From a virus: 64,000 nt of DNA. Where the stretch lies: positions 62,001 through 126,000 of IMG/VR virus record IMGVR_UViG_3300022868_000009; one strand, written 5' to 3'. The translations under genes were made by a program, and so were the position numbers. How positions within the stretch are numbered: the first letter of the stretch is position 1; the number at the start of each line of letters is the position of its first letter. Of this stretch, positions 17,814-26,576 are shown one piece after another. The notes under the pieces are model-generated. The model saw only the letters and a list, made by a program, of their open reading frames with translations, was not told the DNA's origin and made no database searches.

Positions 17814-18917
17814 ATGAGTAAAAAATTAACTATAGAAGATATAAGAAATAAAAGTGATAATATACACAAAACAAAATATATAATAAAAGACCAATCATTT
17901 GAAAATAATAAATCTAAAATTGAAATTAAATGCGTTGAATGTGGTTATATATTTTTTCAACAAATCAACAACCACATAAATAGAGGAGATGGTTGTCCCA
18001 AATGTTATGGTAAAAATAAAAAAACAATAAATGAAATAAGAGATCTTAGTAAAAAAATTCATGGAAATATTTATGAAATACCAGAACAAAAATATATAAA
18101 CATGAAATCTAAAATACAAATTTTATGTAAAAAATGTAATACTTATTTTTCTCAATCATCTAATAATCACATTTACCAAAAACAAGGTTGTGTATTATGT
18201 AATGGTAATAATAAATTATCTTTACAAGATATTGTAAAAAAAGATACACAAAACAACAAAGAAAAATTTGAAATACCTGAACAAGAAATAAAAAACACTA
18301 GTCAAAAAATTAAAATTTATTGTAATGATTGCAAATCATATTTTTACAGAAATATAAATTCACATATAAATAGAAAATCAAAATATTGTCCTAATTGTTC
18401 TCCTGTACAGAAATTGACATTAAAAAAAATAAGAGAAAAAAGTCTACTTTTACATAAAGGAAAATATATAATACCTGATCAAACATTTGTAAACAATACT
18501 TCATTCATAAAAATATATTGCAAAAAATGTAAACAAATATATAAACAAAAAATAATGGTTCACTTAGATAATAGAATTAAAGGATGTAATAATTGTAAAT
18601 GTTCTAAAGGTGAAATTACAATATCAAACATATTAAAAAACAATAAAATAGATTTCATAACACAAAAAAGATTTAAAAATTGTAGATATAAATTACCTTT
18701 ACCGTTTGATTTTTATTTAACAGAAAAAAATTTATGCATTGAATATGATGGTGAATTACATTATATTTCAAAAGATTATTTTGGTGGTGATGAAAAACTA
18801 AAAGAAACACAAAGAAATGATAAAATAAAAACAGAATATTGCGAAAAAAATAAAATAAAATTATTAAGAATTAAATATGATGAAAATATCATCGAAAAAT
18901 TAAAAGAGATAATGTGA
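17814..18917 (+). CDS. Vsr-like homing endonuclease with zinc-ribbon repeats
   Basis: 367 residues from MSKKLTIEDIRN (an in-frame ATG at 17787 is also possible). The N-terminal part has four repeats, each with a CxxC pair separated from a second CxxC (for example CVECGYIF and CPKCYG), likely DNA-binding zinc ribbons. The C-terminus FDFYLTEKNLCIEYDGELHY plus KLLRIKYDENI is a Vsr/EDxHD-like nuclease core. Free-standing homing endonucleases of this type spread between phages by cutting target genes. It is transcribed opposite to the genes before it. The stop overlaps the next GTG start. Confidence 0.75.
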   Translation: MSKKLTIEDIRNKSDNIHKTKYIIKDQSFENNKSKIEIKCVECGYIFFQQINNHINRGDGCPKCYGKNKKTINEIRDLSKKIHGNIYEIPEQKYINMKSKIQILCKKCNTYFSQSSNNHIYQKQGCVLCNGNNKLSLQDIVKKDTQNNKEKFEIPEQEIKNTSQKIKIYCNDCKSYFYRNINSHINRKSKYCPNCSPVQKLTLKKIREKSLLLHKGKYIIPDQTFVNNTSFIKIYCKKCKQIYKQKIMVHLDNRIKGCNNCKCSKGEITISNILKNNKIDFITQKRFKNCRYKLPLPFDFYLTEKNLCIEYDGELHYISKDYFGGDEKLKETQRNDKIKTEYCEKNKIKLLRIKYDENIIEKLKEIM

Positions 18918-19600
18918 AAATACTAAAAAACTATAATTCATTTATTTTTGAACAATTAACGCCAACAAACACAGAAATGATTGAATTCACATCAAAAGAA
19001 ATTAAAGAACTATTTGTAGATACTGATATATTAGAAAGTATAATAACAAGTGAGAATAGTTTATTAAAATCAATTAATGCAGAAGAAGTTAATTTTTTCA
19101 AAACATTTAGTCTTGATGTAGATTCATTTGATAATCTAAACAGTATTGATGAATTATATGAAGATGAAGAATTCAATAAAAAATTGGTATCACTTAAATA
19201 TAAGAAAACAAATCTAGAAGAAACTGAAGAATCAGAAACATTTATAGATAAAACAGTTGATATAAAGTTTTTCTTAATACATAAAGAAGAACAATCTGAA
19301 TTAGAAAAACCAGAATATATTATTTACCAATCTAAAAAAAGAGGAGAATTTAAATGGGAAAATATCAAATGTTATAAAGTAAATGAAGACATGAGAAATT
19401 TTTACGACAAACTTACTTCTAAGACAGTTGAAATATCTAAAGGAGAGAAAAAATATATCTATAACACATCTAATGGAGGTGTTGATTGGGTATTACAAAA
19501 CGTGGATGATGAAGACAAAACCTTCAAAAGAGACATGGAAAATAATGATATAAAAGCTATTTTAGTAGATGAAGAAATATCAATTACAATAGTTGCATAA
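18914..19600 (+). CDS. Unknown acidic protein with N-terminal tag
   Basis: 228 residues from a GTG start overlapping the upstream TGA. It opens with KILKNYNSFIFE, one of the recurring tags in this window, ending in I-F-E, which fits a T4-type prohead protease site. The rest is acidic with no recognised domain. It begins a run of three tagged genes in the same direction. It may be a capsid-internal protein (inference). Confidence 0.5.
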   Translation: MKILKNYNSFIFEQLTPTNTEMIEFTSKEIKELFVDTDILESIITSENSLLKSINAEEVNFFKTFSLDVDSFDNLNSIDELYEDEEFNKKLVSLKYKKTNLEETEESETFIDKTVDIKFFLIHKEEQSELEKPEYIIYQSKKRGEFKWENIKCYKVNEDMRNFYDKLTSKTVEISKGEKKYIYNTSNGGVDWVLQNVDDEDKTFKRDMENNDIKAILVDEEISITIVA

Positions 19601-19615
19601 AAATGAAATTTAAAA

Positions 19616-19873
19616 ATGAAAATACTTAAATTTAAACAATTCGAAAGTAATACTAATTCAACAGATGATAAAGATTTCAATGAAAATATTACAGGTAATC
19701 TTGATCAAGATTTTAATTTAATCATTAATTATATAAATGATAATGATAATTATGAAAAATTTTTATCTTGTTTAACAACATATATAAAAAATCACCCAGG
19801 AATAACAACTGATAGCCGTTGGTTGGAAATTACCAATTTATGGTTTAATAAATATATTTTAAATAAAAAATAA
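19616..19873 (+). CDS. Small tagged protein, paralogue of the next gene
   Basis: 85 residues starting MKILKFKQFESNT. The first 32 bases are identical to those of the next gene (19882). The C-terminal ends are also alike: WLEITNLWFNKY here, WLKMAKRWYEKL there. So the pair arose by duplication followed by divergence of the middle. No known domain. The tag suggests packaging into the capsid (inference). Confidence 0.6.
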   Translation: MKILKFKQFESNTNSTDDKDFNENITGNLDQDFNLIINYINDNDNYEKFLSCLTTYIKNHPGITTDSRWLEITNLWFNKYILNKK

Positions 19874-19881
19874 AACAAATT

Positions 19882-20280
19882 ATGAAAATACTTAAATTTA
19901 AACAATTCGAAAGCGAGACTTTCTATAATACTGACTCAACAGAATATGATACACAAGAAGAATACAAAGATGAAAAGAAAGTCCCAAATTATGATGATTA
20001 TATAAATAATAAAATAACTGAAAAAGATTTTCCTAATATTGACTCTACAGTAAAAGATATGCACCTTAACGATAAAATTACACTAAATGATTTATCAATA
20101 TTAGATAATTATATTAATAACACAAAAGATTATCTTGAAACAAATTTTGTTCTTTTTAGATTATATATTGAACATGATGAATTAACTATGGATTCAACTT
20201 TAAAAGAAACATGGCTAAAAATGGCTAAAAGATGGTACGAAAAATTAGATAAAAAATATTTTGGTATAAATTATCAATAA
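19882..20280 (+). CDS. Small tagged protein, paralogue of the previous gene
   Basis: 132 residues starting MKILKFKQFESET. It has a longer acidic middle than its neighbour at 19616 and a similar helical C-terminus. No catalytic motif or membrane segment is visible. The spacing of 8 bases from the upstream stop suggests cotranscription. Confidence 0.6.
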   Translation: MKILKFKQFESETFYNTDSTEYDTQEEYKDEKKVPNYDDYINNKITEKDFPNIDSTVKDMHLNDKITLNDLSILDNYINNTKDYLETNFVLFRLYIEHDELTMDSTLKETWLKMAKRWYEKLDKKYFGINYQ

Positions 20281-20284
20281 CCAT

Positions 20285-20635
20285 ATGTACACAAATATAA
20301 ACGATTTTGAAGAACATAAACTTTTTCTTGAATACTCAAGGATTTTAGAAGAAATATTTAAAGATAGTCATTTTGAAATAGTACCTAATAAAGAAATTGA
20401 AGATGGTTATACTTTCTATGAAGTAAATATTCCTAGACTGATGCAATTTATAATCGAAGAAGATTCAGAAATAATAGACATCTATAAAGAATCTAAAAAA
20501 TCTGTAAAAGAAGCAAAAAACGGATGTCCACCTAAAACTATCAAGGAATACGAAGAAATAGATGATTTGATAAGCGTTTATTTTGAAAAAAATTATCCAT
20601 CAATGGTTAATGCTATTAAATTTGACCTAATGTAA
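20285..20635 (+). CDS. Hypothetical protein
   Basis: 116 acidic residues (MYTNINDFEEHKLFLEYSRI start), starting 4 bases after the preceding stop and ending 1 base before the convergent smpB stop. There is no recognised family. Mixed alpha/beta composition with no Cys pair, signal peptide or membrane helix. A cotranscribed small protein of unknown role. Confidence 0.55.
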   Translation: MYTNINDFEEHKLFLEYSRILEEIFKDSHFEIVPNKEIEDGYTFYEVNIPRLMQFIIEEDSEIIDIYKESKKSVKEAKNGCPPKTIKEYEEIDDLISVYFEKNYPSMVNAIKFDLM

Positions 20636-20636
20636 A

Positions 20637-21089
20637 TTAACCATTCAATTCTCTTTCAGTATCTCTTTCAATATCCCTATTTTTAATAGATTCTTTCTTT
20701 TGAAATAATTTTTTACCTTTAGCCAATGCAATTTCTACTTTAGCTAAACCTTTATCATTAATAAATAATCTTGTTGGTACAATTGTTAACCCTTTTTCAC
20801 TAACACCCTTTTTGAGTTTCTTCAATTGTTTCTTAGTTAATAACAATTTTCTATCACGTTTTGGTTCATGATTATTAATAGTACCCATTTCATATTCAGC
20901 AATATGAAGACTTTTTAAATACAATCCATCTTCTTTAAAAATGCAAAATGAATCTGTAAAAGAAACATTACCATTTCTAATAGATTTAATTTCAGTACCT
21001 AATAATATCATACCAGCTACATATGTATTTATCCACTCATATAAGTATGAGGCTTTTTTATATTTTATATTTATATCTTTATTTTGCAT
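20637..21089 (-). CDS. smpB: SsrA-binding protein SmpB
   Basis: 150 residues matching SmpB throughout. SYLYEWINTYVAGMILLGTE and IKSIRNGNVSFTDSF form the OB-fold tmRNA-binding face. LHIAEYEMG and HEPKRDRKLLL follow in the usual order, and the tail GKKLFQKKESIKNRDIERDT is the basic C-terminal helix that enters the decoding centre. Length is normal. SmpB with tmRNA rescues stalled ribosomes. No tmRNA gene was found in this window, so it may work with host or distant phage tmRNA. Confidence 0.92.
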   Translation of the reverse strand: MQNKDINIKYKKASYLYEWINTYVAGMILLGTEIKSIRNGNVSFTDSFCIFKEDGLYLKSLHIAEYEMGTINNHEPKRDRKLLLTKKQLKKLKKGVSEKGLTIVPTRLFINDKGLAKVEIALAKGKKLFQKKESIKNRDIERDTERELNG

Positions 21090-21142
21090 ATGAATTTATG
21101 AATTTAAATTTTAAATATATAGTTTTAAATCTTATCATAAAT

Positions 21143-21856
21143 ATGATCAAAAGTTTTAAAAATTATCTTCTTATAAAAGAGTCAAGTCAATATTCAAAAA
21201 TGATTGATTTCACTCTTGTAAAACTTGAATACAAAAAAGAAGAAATAATTAATACTTGTCTAGAAGCTATTGAAACAAAGCCATATTGTATTTGTATACT
21301 ACCAAAATACATAGATTTAGTTAAAAATTTAGTTGATGGTAAAGGAATTAAAATTGCAACTGTAATTGATTTTCCAGAAGGAAATGGAACATATACAGAA
21401 AAAATACGTCAAACAAAACAAGCAATTGATAAAGGGGTTGATGAATTAGAAATGGTAATTGATTATAATAAGATTCAAAAACTAGAAAACTTACCAGAAG
21501 AACAATATGATAAACTTTATGAAACAATAAAGAAACCTGTTAAAGAATTTGGTAATTTATGTATAAAAAATAATATAACTTCAAAAATTATAATTGAAAC
21601 AGGCATATTAACATTAGATCAAATTAAAATTGCTTTAAACATATTAATTGATTGTGATATTGATTATGTTATGACTTCAACTGGATTTGCTGAAACTGGG
21701 GCGGAAGAAAAAAAGGTTAAATTTATAAATGATATAATACCTCATAATTCTAAACTTAAAATTAAAGTGTCAGGTGGGATAAGAGAATCCAATGATATTA
21801 AAAAGTTCTACTCTAAAGGTGCAAGAAGATTTGGCACATCAGCTATAATTGGATAA
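21143..21856 (+). CDS. DeoC-like aldolase fold protein lacking the Schiff-base lysine
   Basis: 237 residues from MIKSFKNYLLIKESSQ; the longer frame back to 21023 would overlap smpB. MIDFTLVKLE, VIDFPEGNG, DELEMVIDY and KVSGGIR follow the deoxyribose-phosphate aldolase pattern. However, the active-site stretch reads YVMTSTGF where DeoC has FIKTSTGK, so the Schiff-base lysine (Lys167 in E. coli) is Met177. The second lysine is kept (Lys208). Normal aldolase activity is unlikely. The N-terminal tag ends I-K-E. A complete DeoC lies at 43929. Confidence 0.8.
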   Translation: MIKSFKNYLLIKESSQYSKMIDFTLVKLEYKKEEIINTCLEAIETKPYCICILPKYIDLVKNLVDGKGIKIATVIDFPEGNGTYTEKIRQTKQAIDKGVDELEMVIDYNKIQKLENLPEEQYDKLYETIKKPVKEFGNLCIKNNITSKIIIETGILTLDQIKIALNILIDCDIDYVMTSTGFAETGAEEKKVKFINDIIPHNSKLKIKVSGGIRESNDIKKFYSKGARRFGTSAIIG

Positions 21857-22019
21857 AATCCATATTTTAATATAAATATATAAAGAAAAGTATGATAATA
21901 TTGTGTTGGATGGAATAGTAGTATAGTCCCTATTACTTAGAATTTTGTCACATATAACATTCATACGATTTTGTTGGATTTTTACCAAAAAATATAGTAA
22001 AATCACAAGATTTCACAAC

Positions 22020-22050
22020 AAAAAAGCCCCTTTTTTTAGGGGCTTTTTTA
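22020..22050. terminator. Bidirectional intrinsic terminator
   Basis: A hairpin of AAAAAAGCCCC and GGGGCTTTTTT around a short T-rich loop lies between two convergent genes. The A run on one side and T run on the other allow termination in both directions. The 160 bases before it (21857-22019) contain no gene. An AATAG...CTATT inverted repeat there may be part of a 3' UTR. Confidence 0.85.
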
Positions 22051-22061
22051 TTTCAAATATT

Positions 22062-23020
22062 CTATTGTTTTATTATTTTTTCACTTGTTATTAAGTTATT
22101 ATATTCATCATAAACAAAATATATATTCCATTAGATAGGCTTCTTAAATCTAATTCTGAATCTCCATTTAAAACTAATTGTCCTGTTGAATTATAAAGAT
22201 TTGTTTTTACATTATTATCAGAAACTTTTACATAATCAGTTGTAGGGTTAGGATATACTGTTACATTTGATTCGATATTTTCAACTTCTATTTTTTCTGT
22301 AGTTAAATCATAAAGTGAAATAATTTCAGATTCATTAAGAACTTTATCATAGATTGTAATATCATCTAAAATACCATTAAGAAAGTTTGCATTACCAATT
22401 TTAAATATCTCGATATCATTGATTGTTGTACCAGTAAAAAGACCATCACTAGCACTAGTACTGTAAGATTCATGTAAAATTGTATTACCATCGAATAAAT
22501 ATAAATTATAAACATTATCAGAAGAAGAACAAGTAATAGAATAAAAGTACCATGAATCATTTTCTGAAAGTGTTATTTCACAGGATTTTCCTCCATATTG
22601 ATATCCATATGATTGAAGTCTTAACTTATTATGGTCGACAATCAATTCAATAAATTTGTAAGGACCAATACATCTCAATTTAAATACATTACCTTCAGTT
22701 GAATTGTCAATTTTAATCCATCCCGTTATACTAATAGAATCTAAATCCAAATTATTTAAGGTATATGGATCAATATCTATATCACCACCATTAAAAGAAT
22801 AAGCATCGTTATTTAACCCACTGTGTCCTACATCAGGTGTAATATTACCAAGTAAAATATCATCCATATCACCAACAAACCAATTTGATGTTTCATCCCA
22901 TACATATCCTTCTATGATATCGGTTTCGTAATTAAATTTCCATTCTGCAATGGGGTTAAGTTGTGAAATGCTTACCAAACAGAATATTGTCATTATCAAA
23001 GTTAAAAAGATTTTTTTCAT
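22062..23020 (-). CDS. Secreted LamG protein with type IX sorting domain, C-term frame broken
   Basis: The N-terminus MKKIFLTLIMTIFCLVSISQ is a Sec signal peptide. Residues about 25-245 form a LamG/concanavalin-like domain (IAEWKFN start, ILDDITIYDKVLNESEI end). The C-terminus VTVYPNPTTDYVKVSD, LYNSTGQLVLNG and LSNGIYI is a type A sorting domain of the Bacteroidota type IX secretion system. The frame stops at 22091. One extra T in the TTTT run after TATA (coding strand) would restore VYDEYNNLITSEKIIK ending at 22062, the typical basic end of such domains. The cargo is probably acquired from the host and acts outside the infected cell or on its surface. Confidence 0.8.
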
Positions 23021-23149
23021 AATTTTAGTTTTTTGTAGTTAGTTAATATTTTATTTCTGATTCAGTTTAAATATACTACATTTTTTCAAGAATAAAAAAT
23101 TTAATGAAAAATATTAAACAACCCCCTCAACTATAATATATATTTTTAT

Positions 23150-23365
23150 ATGAATATAAAAAAGTTAGAACTTAGAAATTTTAAGTCTTTCGGTAACGCA
23201 ACTCAGGTTTTAGAATTTGATGATGATGGAAAACTTATTTTTCTCTCAGGAAAAAATGGATCGGGAAAGTGCGTTTCTCCTGATACTATATTAGAAATAG
23301 AAGTCGATGATGATATTAAACTTCAATTGATTGAATTTTTAGAAAAAAGAAATTTGCCGTTGTAG
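23150..23365 (+). CDS. gp46/SbcC-like recombination ATPase, N-extein plus IntN of a split intein
   Basis: Residues 1-40 are the N-terminus of a Rad50/SbcC-type ATPase (MNIKKLELRNFKSFG) ending at GKNGSGK, the Walker A loop. Residue 41 is Cys, followed by VSPDTILEIEVDD, an intein block A start. The frame stops after 31 intein residues. The missing Ser of Walker A and the rest of the ATPase are on the 24609 gene after an intein C-terminus. A 31-residue IntN is characteristic of atypically split inteins. An upstream AT-rich region (23021-23149) holds the likely promoter. Confidence 0.88.
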   Translation: MNIKKLELRNFKSFGNATQVLEFDDDGKLIFLSGKNGSGKCVSPDTILEIEVDDDIKLQLIEFLEKRNLPL

Positions 23366-23385
23366 CCTAGTTAATATATAAAAAT

Positions 23386-24612
23386 ATGTTAACTAAAGAA
23401 AAATTAAACAATGACAATTTTTTCAAAAATTTTAAAGAATGTTATATCATACATCTTGTTGAAGAATATGGTGATCATTGTACAGACAAATTAAAAAATA
23501 AAATTAAACAAGATTTAAAAACCTGTTGCGAAAAAAATTCAATTAAAAGTCTACCCAATAGAAATAAAAACTACTGGTTAATTAGAGGATGGTCTATGGA
23601 AGAAACAACACTTAAAATAAACGATATTAATAATTTGAGAAAGAAAATTAAAATTACTATTTTAAATAAAGAATTTTGGATTGAAAAAGGTTTCACCGAA
23701 ATAGAATCTATCAAAAAAATCTCAAAAATTCAAAGTGAAAGATCCAAGAAAATGCATAAGAAAAGAAAAGAAAATCCAGAAAATTACAAACCAATACTAT
23801 CACCATTTACTGAAGAATTTTGGATTAAAAAGGGTATTACAAATAAAGAAGAAATTAATTTTAAAATAAAATCTCAAAGAAAACTTAATGTAGAATTTTG
23901 GTTAAATAGAGGACATAACACCAAAGAATCAATTAAATTAGTTAAAAATTATCAATCTGAAAATTCAAAAAAACGTCAAGATAAATGGAAAGATAAAAAA
24001 CATTTAGTTGATTATTTAAAACAATTTAACACAAATATAGAATTTTATTTAGATAAAGGTTTTTCTATAGAAAAAAGCCAAGAATTATTAAAAGAAAGAC
24101 AATCAACTTTCACTTTAGAAAAATGTATTATTAAACATGGATTTAAAAATGGTACTTTAATATTTAATAATAGACAAACAAAATGGAAAGAAAAAGTCTT
24201 TAATGAAAATACTTGTATTGCTAATGGTACGAGTATGATATCAGAAAAATATATACATTCTGTGATAAGCAAAATTAACAATGATAAAATTACAGATCTT
24301 TTCAAATATGGAAAAGACGAAAAATTTATTTATGATAATAAATTAAAAAAATGTTACAAATATGATTTAACTTATAAGAAAAAAATAGTGGAATTTCATG
24401 GTGATTTTTGGCATTGTAACCCAAAAATATATAATGAAAATGAAATACACAAAGTAATTAAATTAACAAGCAAAGAAATTTGGGCTAATGATAAAAGGAA
24501 AAAAGATTGTGCTGTTGAGAATAATTATGATATTTTTATAATTTGGGAAAGCGAATATTTACATGATCCTGTCAAAAGTATTGAAAATACAATAAAATTT
24601 TTAGAATTATGA
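23386..24612 (+). CDS. Vsr-like (EDxHD-type) homing endonuclease inside the fractured gene
   Basis: 408 residues. The C-terminal YDLTYKKKIVEFHGDFWHCN and DIFIIWESEYLHDP form a Vsr-like nuclease core with acidic and His residues. The N-terminal part has repeated EFWIEKG/EFWLNRG helical units, likely DNA binding. It lies between the two intein halves and its ATGA stop/start overlaps the downstream half. This is the layout of reported fractured phage genes with split inteins and this nuclease family. Confidence 0.82.
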   Translation: MLTKEKLNNDNFFKNFKECYIIHLVEEYGDHCTDKLKNKIKQDLKTCCEKNSIKSLPNRNKNYWLIRGWSMEETTLKINDINNLRKKIKITILNKEFWIEKGFTEIESIKKISKIQSERSKKMHKKRKENPENYKPILSPFTEEFWIKKGITNKEEINFKIKSQRKLNVEFWLNRGHNTKESIKLVKNYQSENSKKRQDKWKDKKHLVDYLKQFNTNIEFYLDKGFSIEKSQELLKERQSTFTLEKCIIKHGFKNGTLIFNNRQTKWKEKVFNENTCIANGTSMISEKYIHSVISKINNDKITDLFKYGKDEKFIYDNKLKKCYKYDLTYKKKIVEFHGDFWHCNPKIYNENEIHKVIKLTSKEIWANDKRKKDCAVENNYDIFIIWESEYLHDPVKSIENTIKFLEL

Positions 24613-26576
24613 AAATTACAATAAAAGATTTATATGATTTTAACTTAGAAACTGACTTAATAAATAAAGGTAAATTTAAAGTTAAAACTAAGAATGGTTT
24701 TAAAAAAATTGATGCAATTGATATAACTGACATTAGTTCAAAAATTGTGATAAATACAAAAAGTGATAAAATTAAAACATCACCAGATCATCTTTTATCA
24801 AAATTTGACGATTGGATATTTGTCAAAAATTTAAAAATTGGTGATTATATTGATTGTATTAATGGTCCCGAACAAATTACCAATATTGAAATTGATGAAA
24901 TAGTAGAAGAATTATATGATATTCAAGTTGATGGAGAAGAATATTTTGCAAATAACTTTAGAACTCATAATTCATCTTTACGACAATGTATAGACTTTGC
25001 ACTATTCCATAAAGTTAGAGGTAAAACAAAAAAAGTTCTTTCAGTTAAGAAACTACCAAATAGACACAATAAAAGTCTTTATGTTGGATTATGGTTTGAT
25101 AATTATAAAGGTGATGAAATAGTTATTAAAAAATATCTAGAACCACAAAAATTCGAAATGACAATAAATGAAGAACCATTTGAGAAAAAATTCTCTAAAA
25201 TGACTGATCCTGAAAAAGAAAATCTACTAGGATTTAGTTATAACATATTTCAAAACTTCATATCAATGTCACTTAATAACTTCAAAAATTTTGTATCATT
25301 ATCTAAAGATGATAAAGAAACAGTCCTAAATAAATTATTTAATTTAGAAGAACTAAATTCACTACAAAATATAACAAAACAACTAAAAAAAGACTTACAA
25401 AAGAACAGATCTAGTGTTTATGAAGAATTGCAAGAGAAAAAGACAAGAATAGATGAATTAAATAATATTATATCAAAATTAAACTCTAATAATAGTATAA
25501 ATAAAGTAGAAAGAATCAAAGAGATTAATATCAAATTAGTTGAATATAAAAACAGAAGTGGTATATTAACCAATAAGAATATCGAAATTAGTAAAGAAAT
25601 TGAAGTTTATAATCAAAAATTAATGAAATTTGCTAGTAATAAAACACAAGGAGATAGAATGATTACAACAAACGAACTTAAAATTGAAAACATAGAAGAA
25701 AAATTAGATGCTTTCAATAAAGGAATATGTCCTATATGTGATAGTAATTTAAATACTAATAAACATAAATCAAAAATTGGTGAATTTAGTACAACTGTAA
25801 AAAAATTAAATGAAAAAAACGAAGAAGTTGAAGAACAATTAATAAAAGTAGTAACACTTGATACAAAATATAGAAATAAAAAGAGTACTTTGTATAATGA
25901 ATTAAGTAAGAATAAACAAGAACTTGATTTAATCAAAGAAAATTTTACTAAATTTAAATTAGAAAAATCTTCATTAAAACAACAAAACTTTGATTCTATT
26001 GATGAATTAAACAAAGAAAAAGAGCTACACAAAAAAAGAGTTAATTCATTATTACCTAATTTTAATAAATATAAAGATAAAGAACCAATTTATGATGAAC
26101 TAATTAATATATTTTCAGGTGATGTTATTAGAAATAATATTATTAAAAATATATTAAAATCAGTTAATTATTATCTTCAAGATTTTTTAACCAAATTAGA
26201 ATATCCATATGACGTTGAATTGGACATGAATTTCAATGCCATAATTAAAGAAAAAGAAAAAATCGACCCTGAAACATTATCTGGAGGAGAAGATAAAAAA
26301 ATTAATGTTGCTATTGCTTTATCATATTTGTGTTTAATACTTGATGTTAAACATAGTAATTTATTATTTTTAGATGAAATATTTGATTCAATTGACATTG
26401 AAAGTGTAGACTTATTATTGAACTTACTTAAAGAAATATCAGAAAAATATAAAATCAATATTATCATTGTTCACCATAATGATGTTAATTTACAACATTT
26501 TGATAGAATAATTAGAACTAAAAAAGATTTATTTAGTGATATTGAAGAAATTGATTTAGTAAATGAGAAGAATTAA
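24609..26576 (+). CDS. IntC of split intein plus gp46/SbcC-like ATPase body
   Basis: Residues 1-121 form an intein C-part: block B (TSPDHLL, TxxH) at 57-63, then VKNLKIGDYI, DIQVDGEEYFANN and the terminal HN at 120-121. Residue 122 is the +1 Ser, which completes Walker A as GKS. The C-extein (534 residues) has a Rad50 zinc hook CPICDSN, coiled coils, the signature LSGGEDKK, Walker B LLFLDEIFD and the switch IIVHHND. Spliced product about 574 residues. In T4, gp46 with gp47 is the nuclease complex for recombination and host DNA breakdown. No gp47 gene is in the window. Confidence 0.9.
   Translation: MKITIKDLYDFNLETDLINKGKFKVKTKNGFKKIDAIDITDISSKIVINTKSDKIKTSPDHLLSKFDDWIFVKNLKIGDYIDCINGPEQITNIEIDEIVEELYDIQVDGEEYFANNFRTHNSSLRQCIDFALFHKVRGKTKKVLSVKKLPNRHNKSLYVGLWFDNYKGDEIVIKKYLEPQKFEMTINEEPFEKKFSKMTDPEKENLLGFSYNIFQNFISMSLNNFKNFVSLSKDDKETVLNKLFNLEELNSLQNITKQLKKDLQKNRSSVYEELQEKKTRIDELNNIISKLNSNNSINKVERIKEINIKLVEYKNRSGILTNKNIEISKEIEVYNQKLMKFASNKTQGDRMITTNELKIENIEEKLDAFNKGICPICDSNLNTNKHKSKIGEFSTTVKKLNEKNEEVEEQLIKVVTLDTKYRNKKSTLYNELSKNKQELDLIKENFTKFKLEKSSLKQQNFDSIDELNKEKELHKKRVNSLLPNFNKYKDKEPIYDELINIFSGDVIRNNIIKNILKSVNYYLQDFLTKLEYPYDVELDMNFNAIIKEKEKIDPETLSGGEDKKINVAIALSYLCLILDVKHSNLLFLDEIFDSIDIESVDLLLNLLKEISEKYKINIIIVHHNDVNLQHFDRIIRTKKDLFSDIEEIDLVNEKN

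Noticed and set aside
25613-26467. Minus-strand Ser/Phe-rich frames opposite the gp46-like gene
   Set aside because: Antisense of coiled-coil and ATPase coding sequence. The composition is the complement of Lys/Glu-rich codons.
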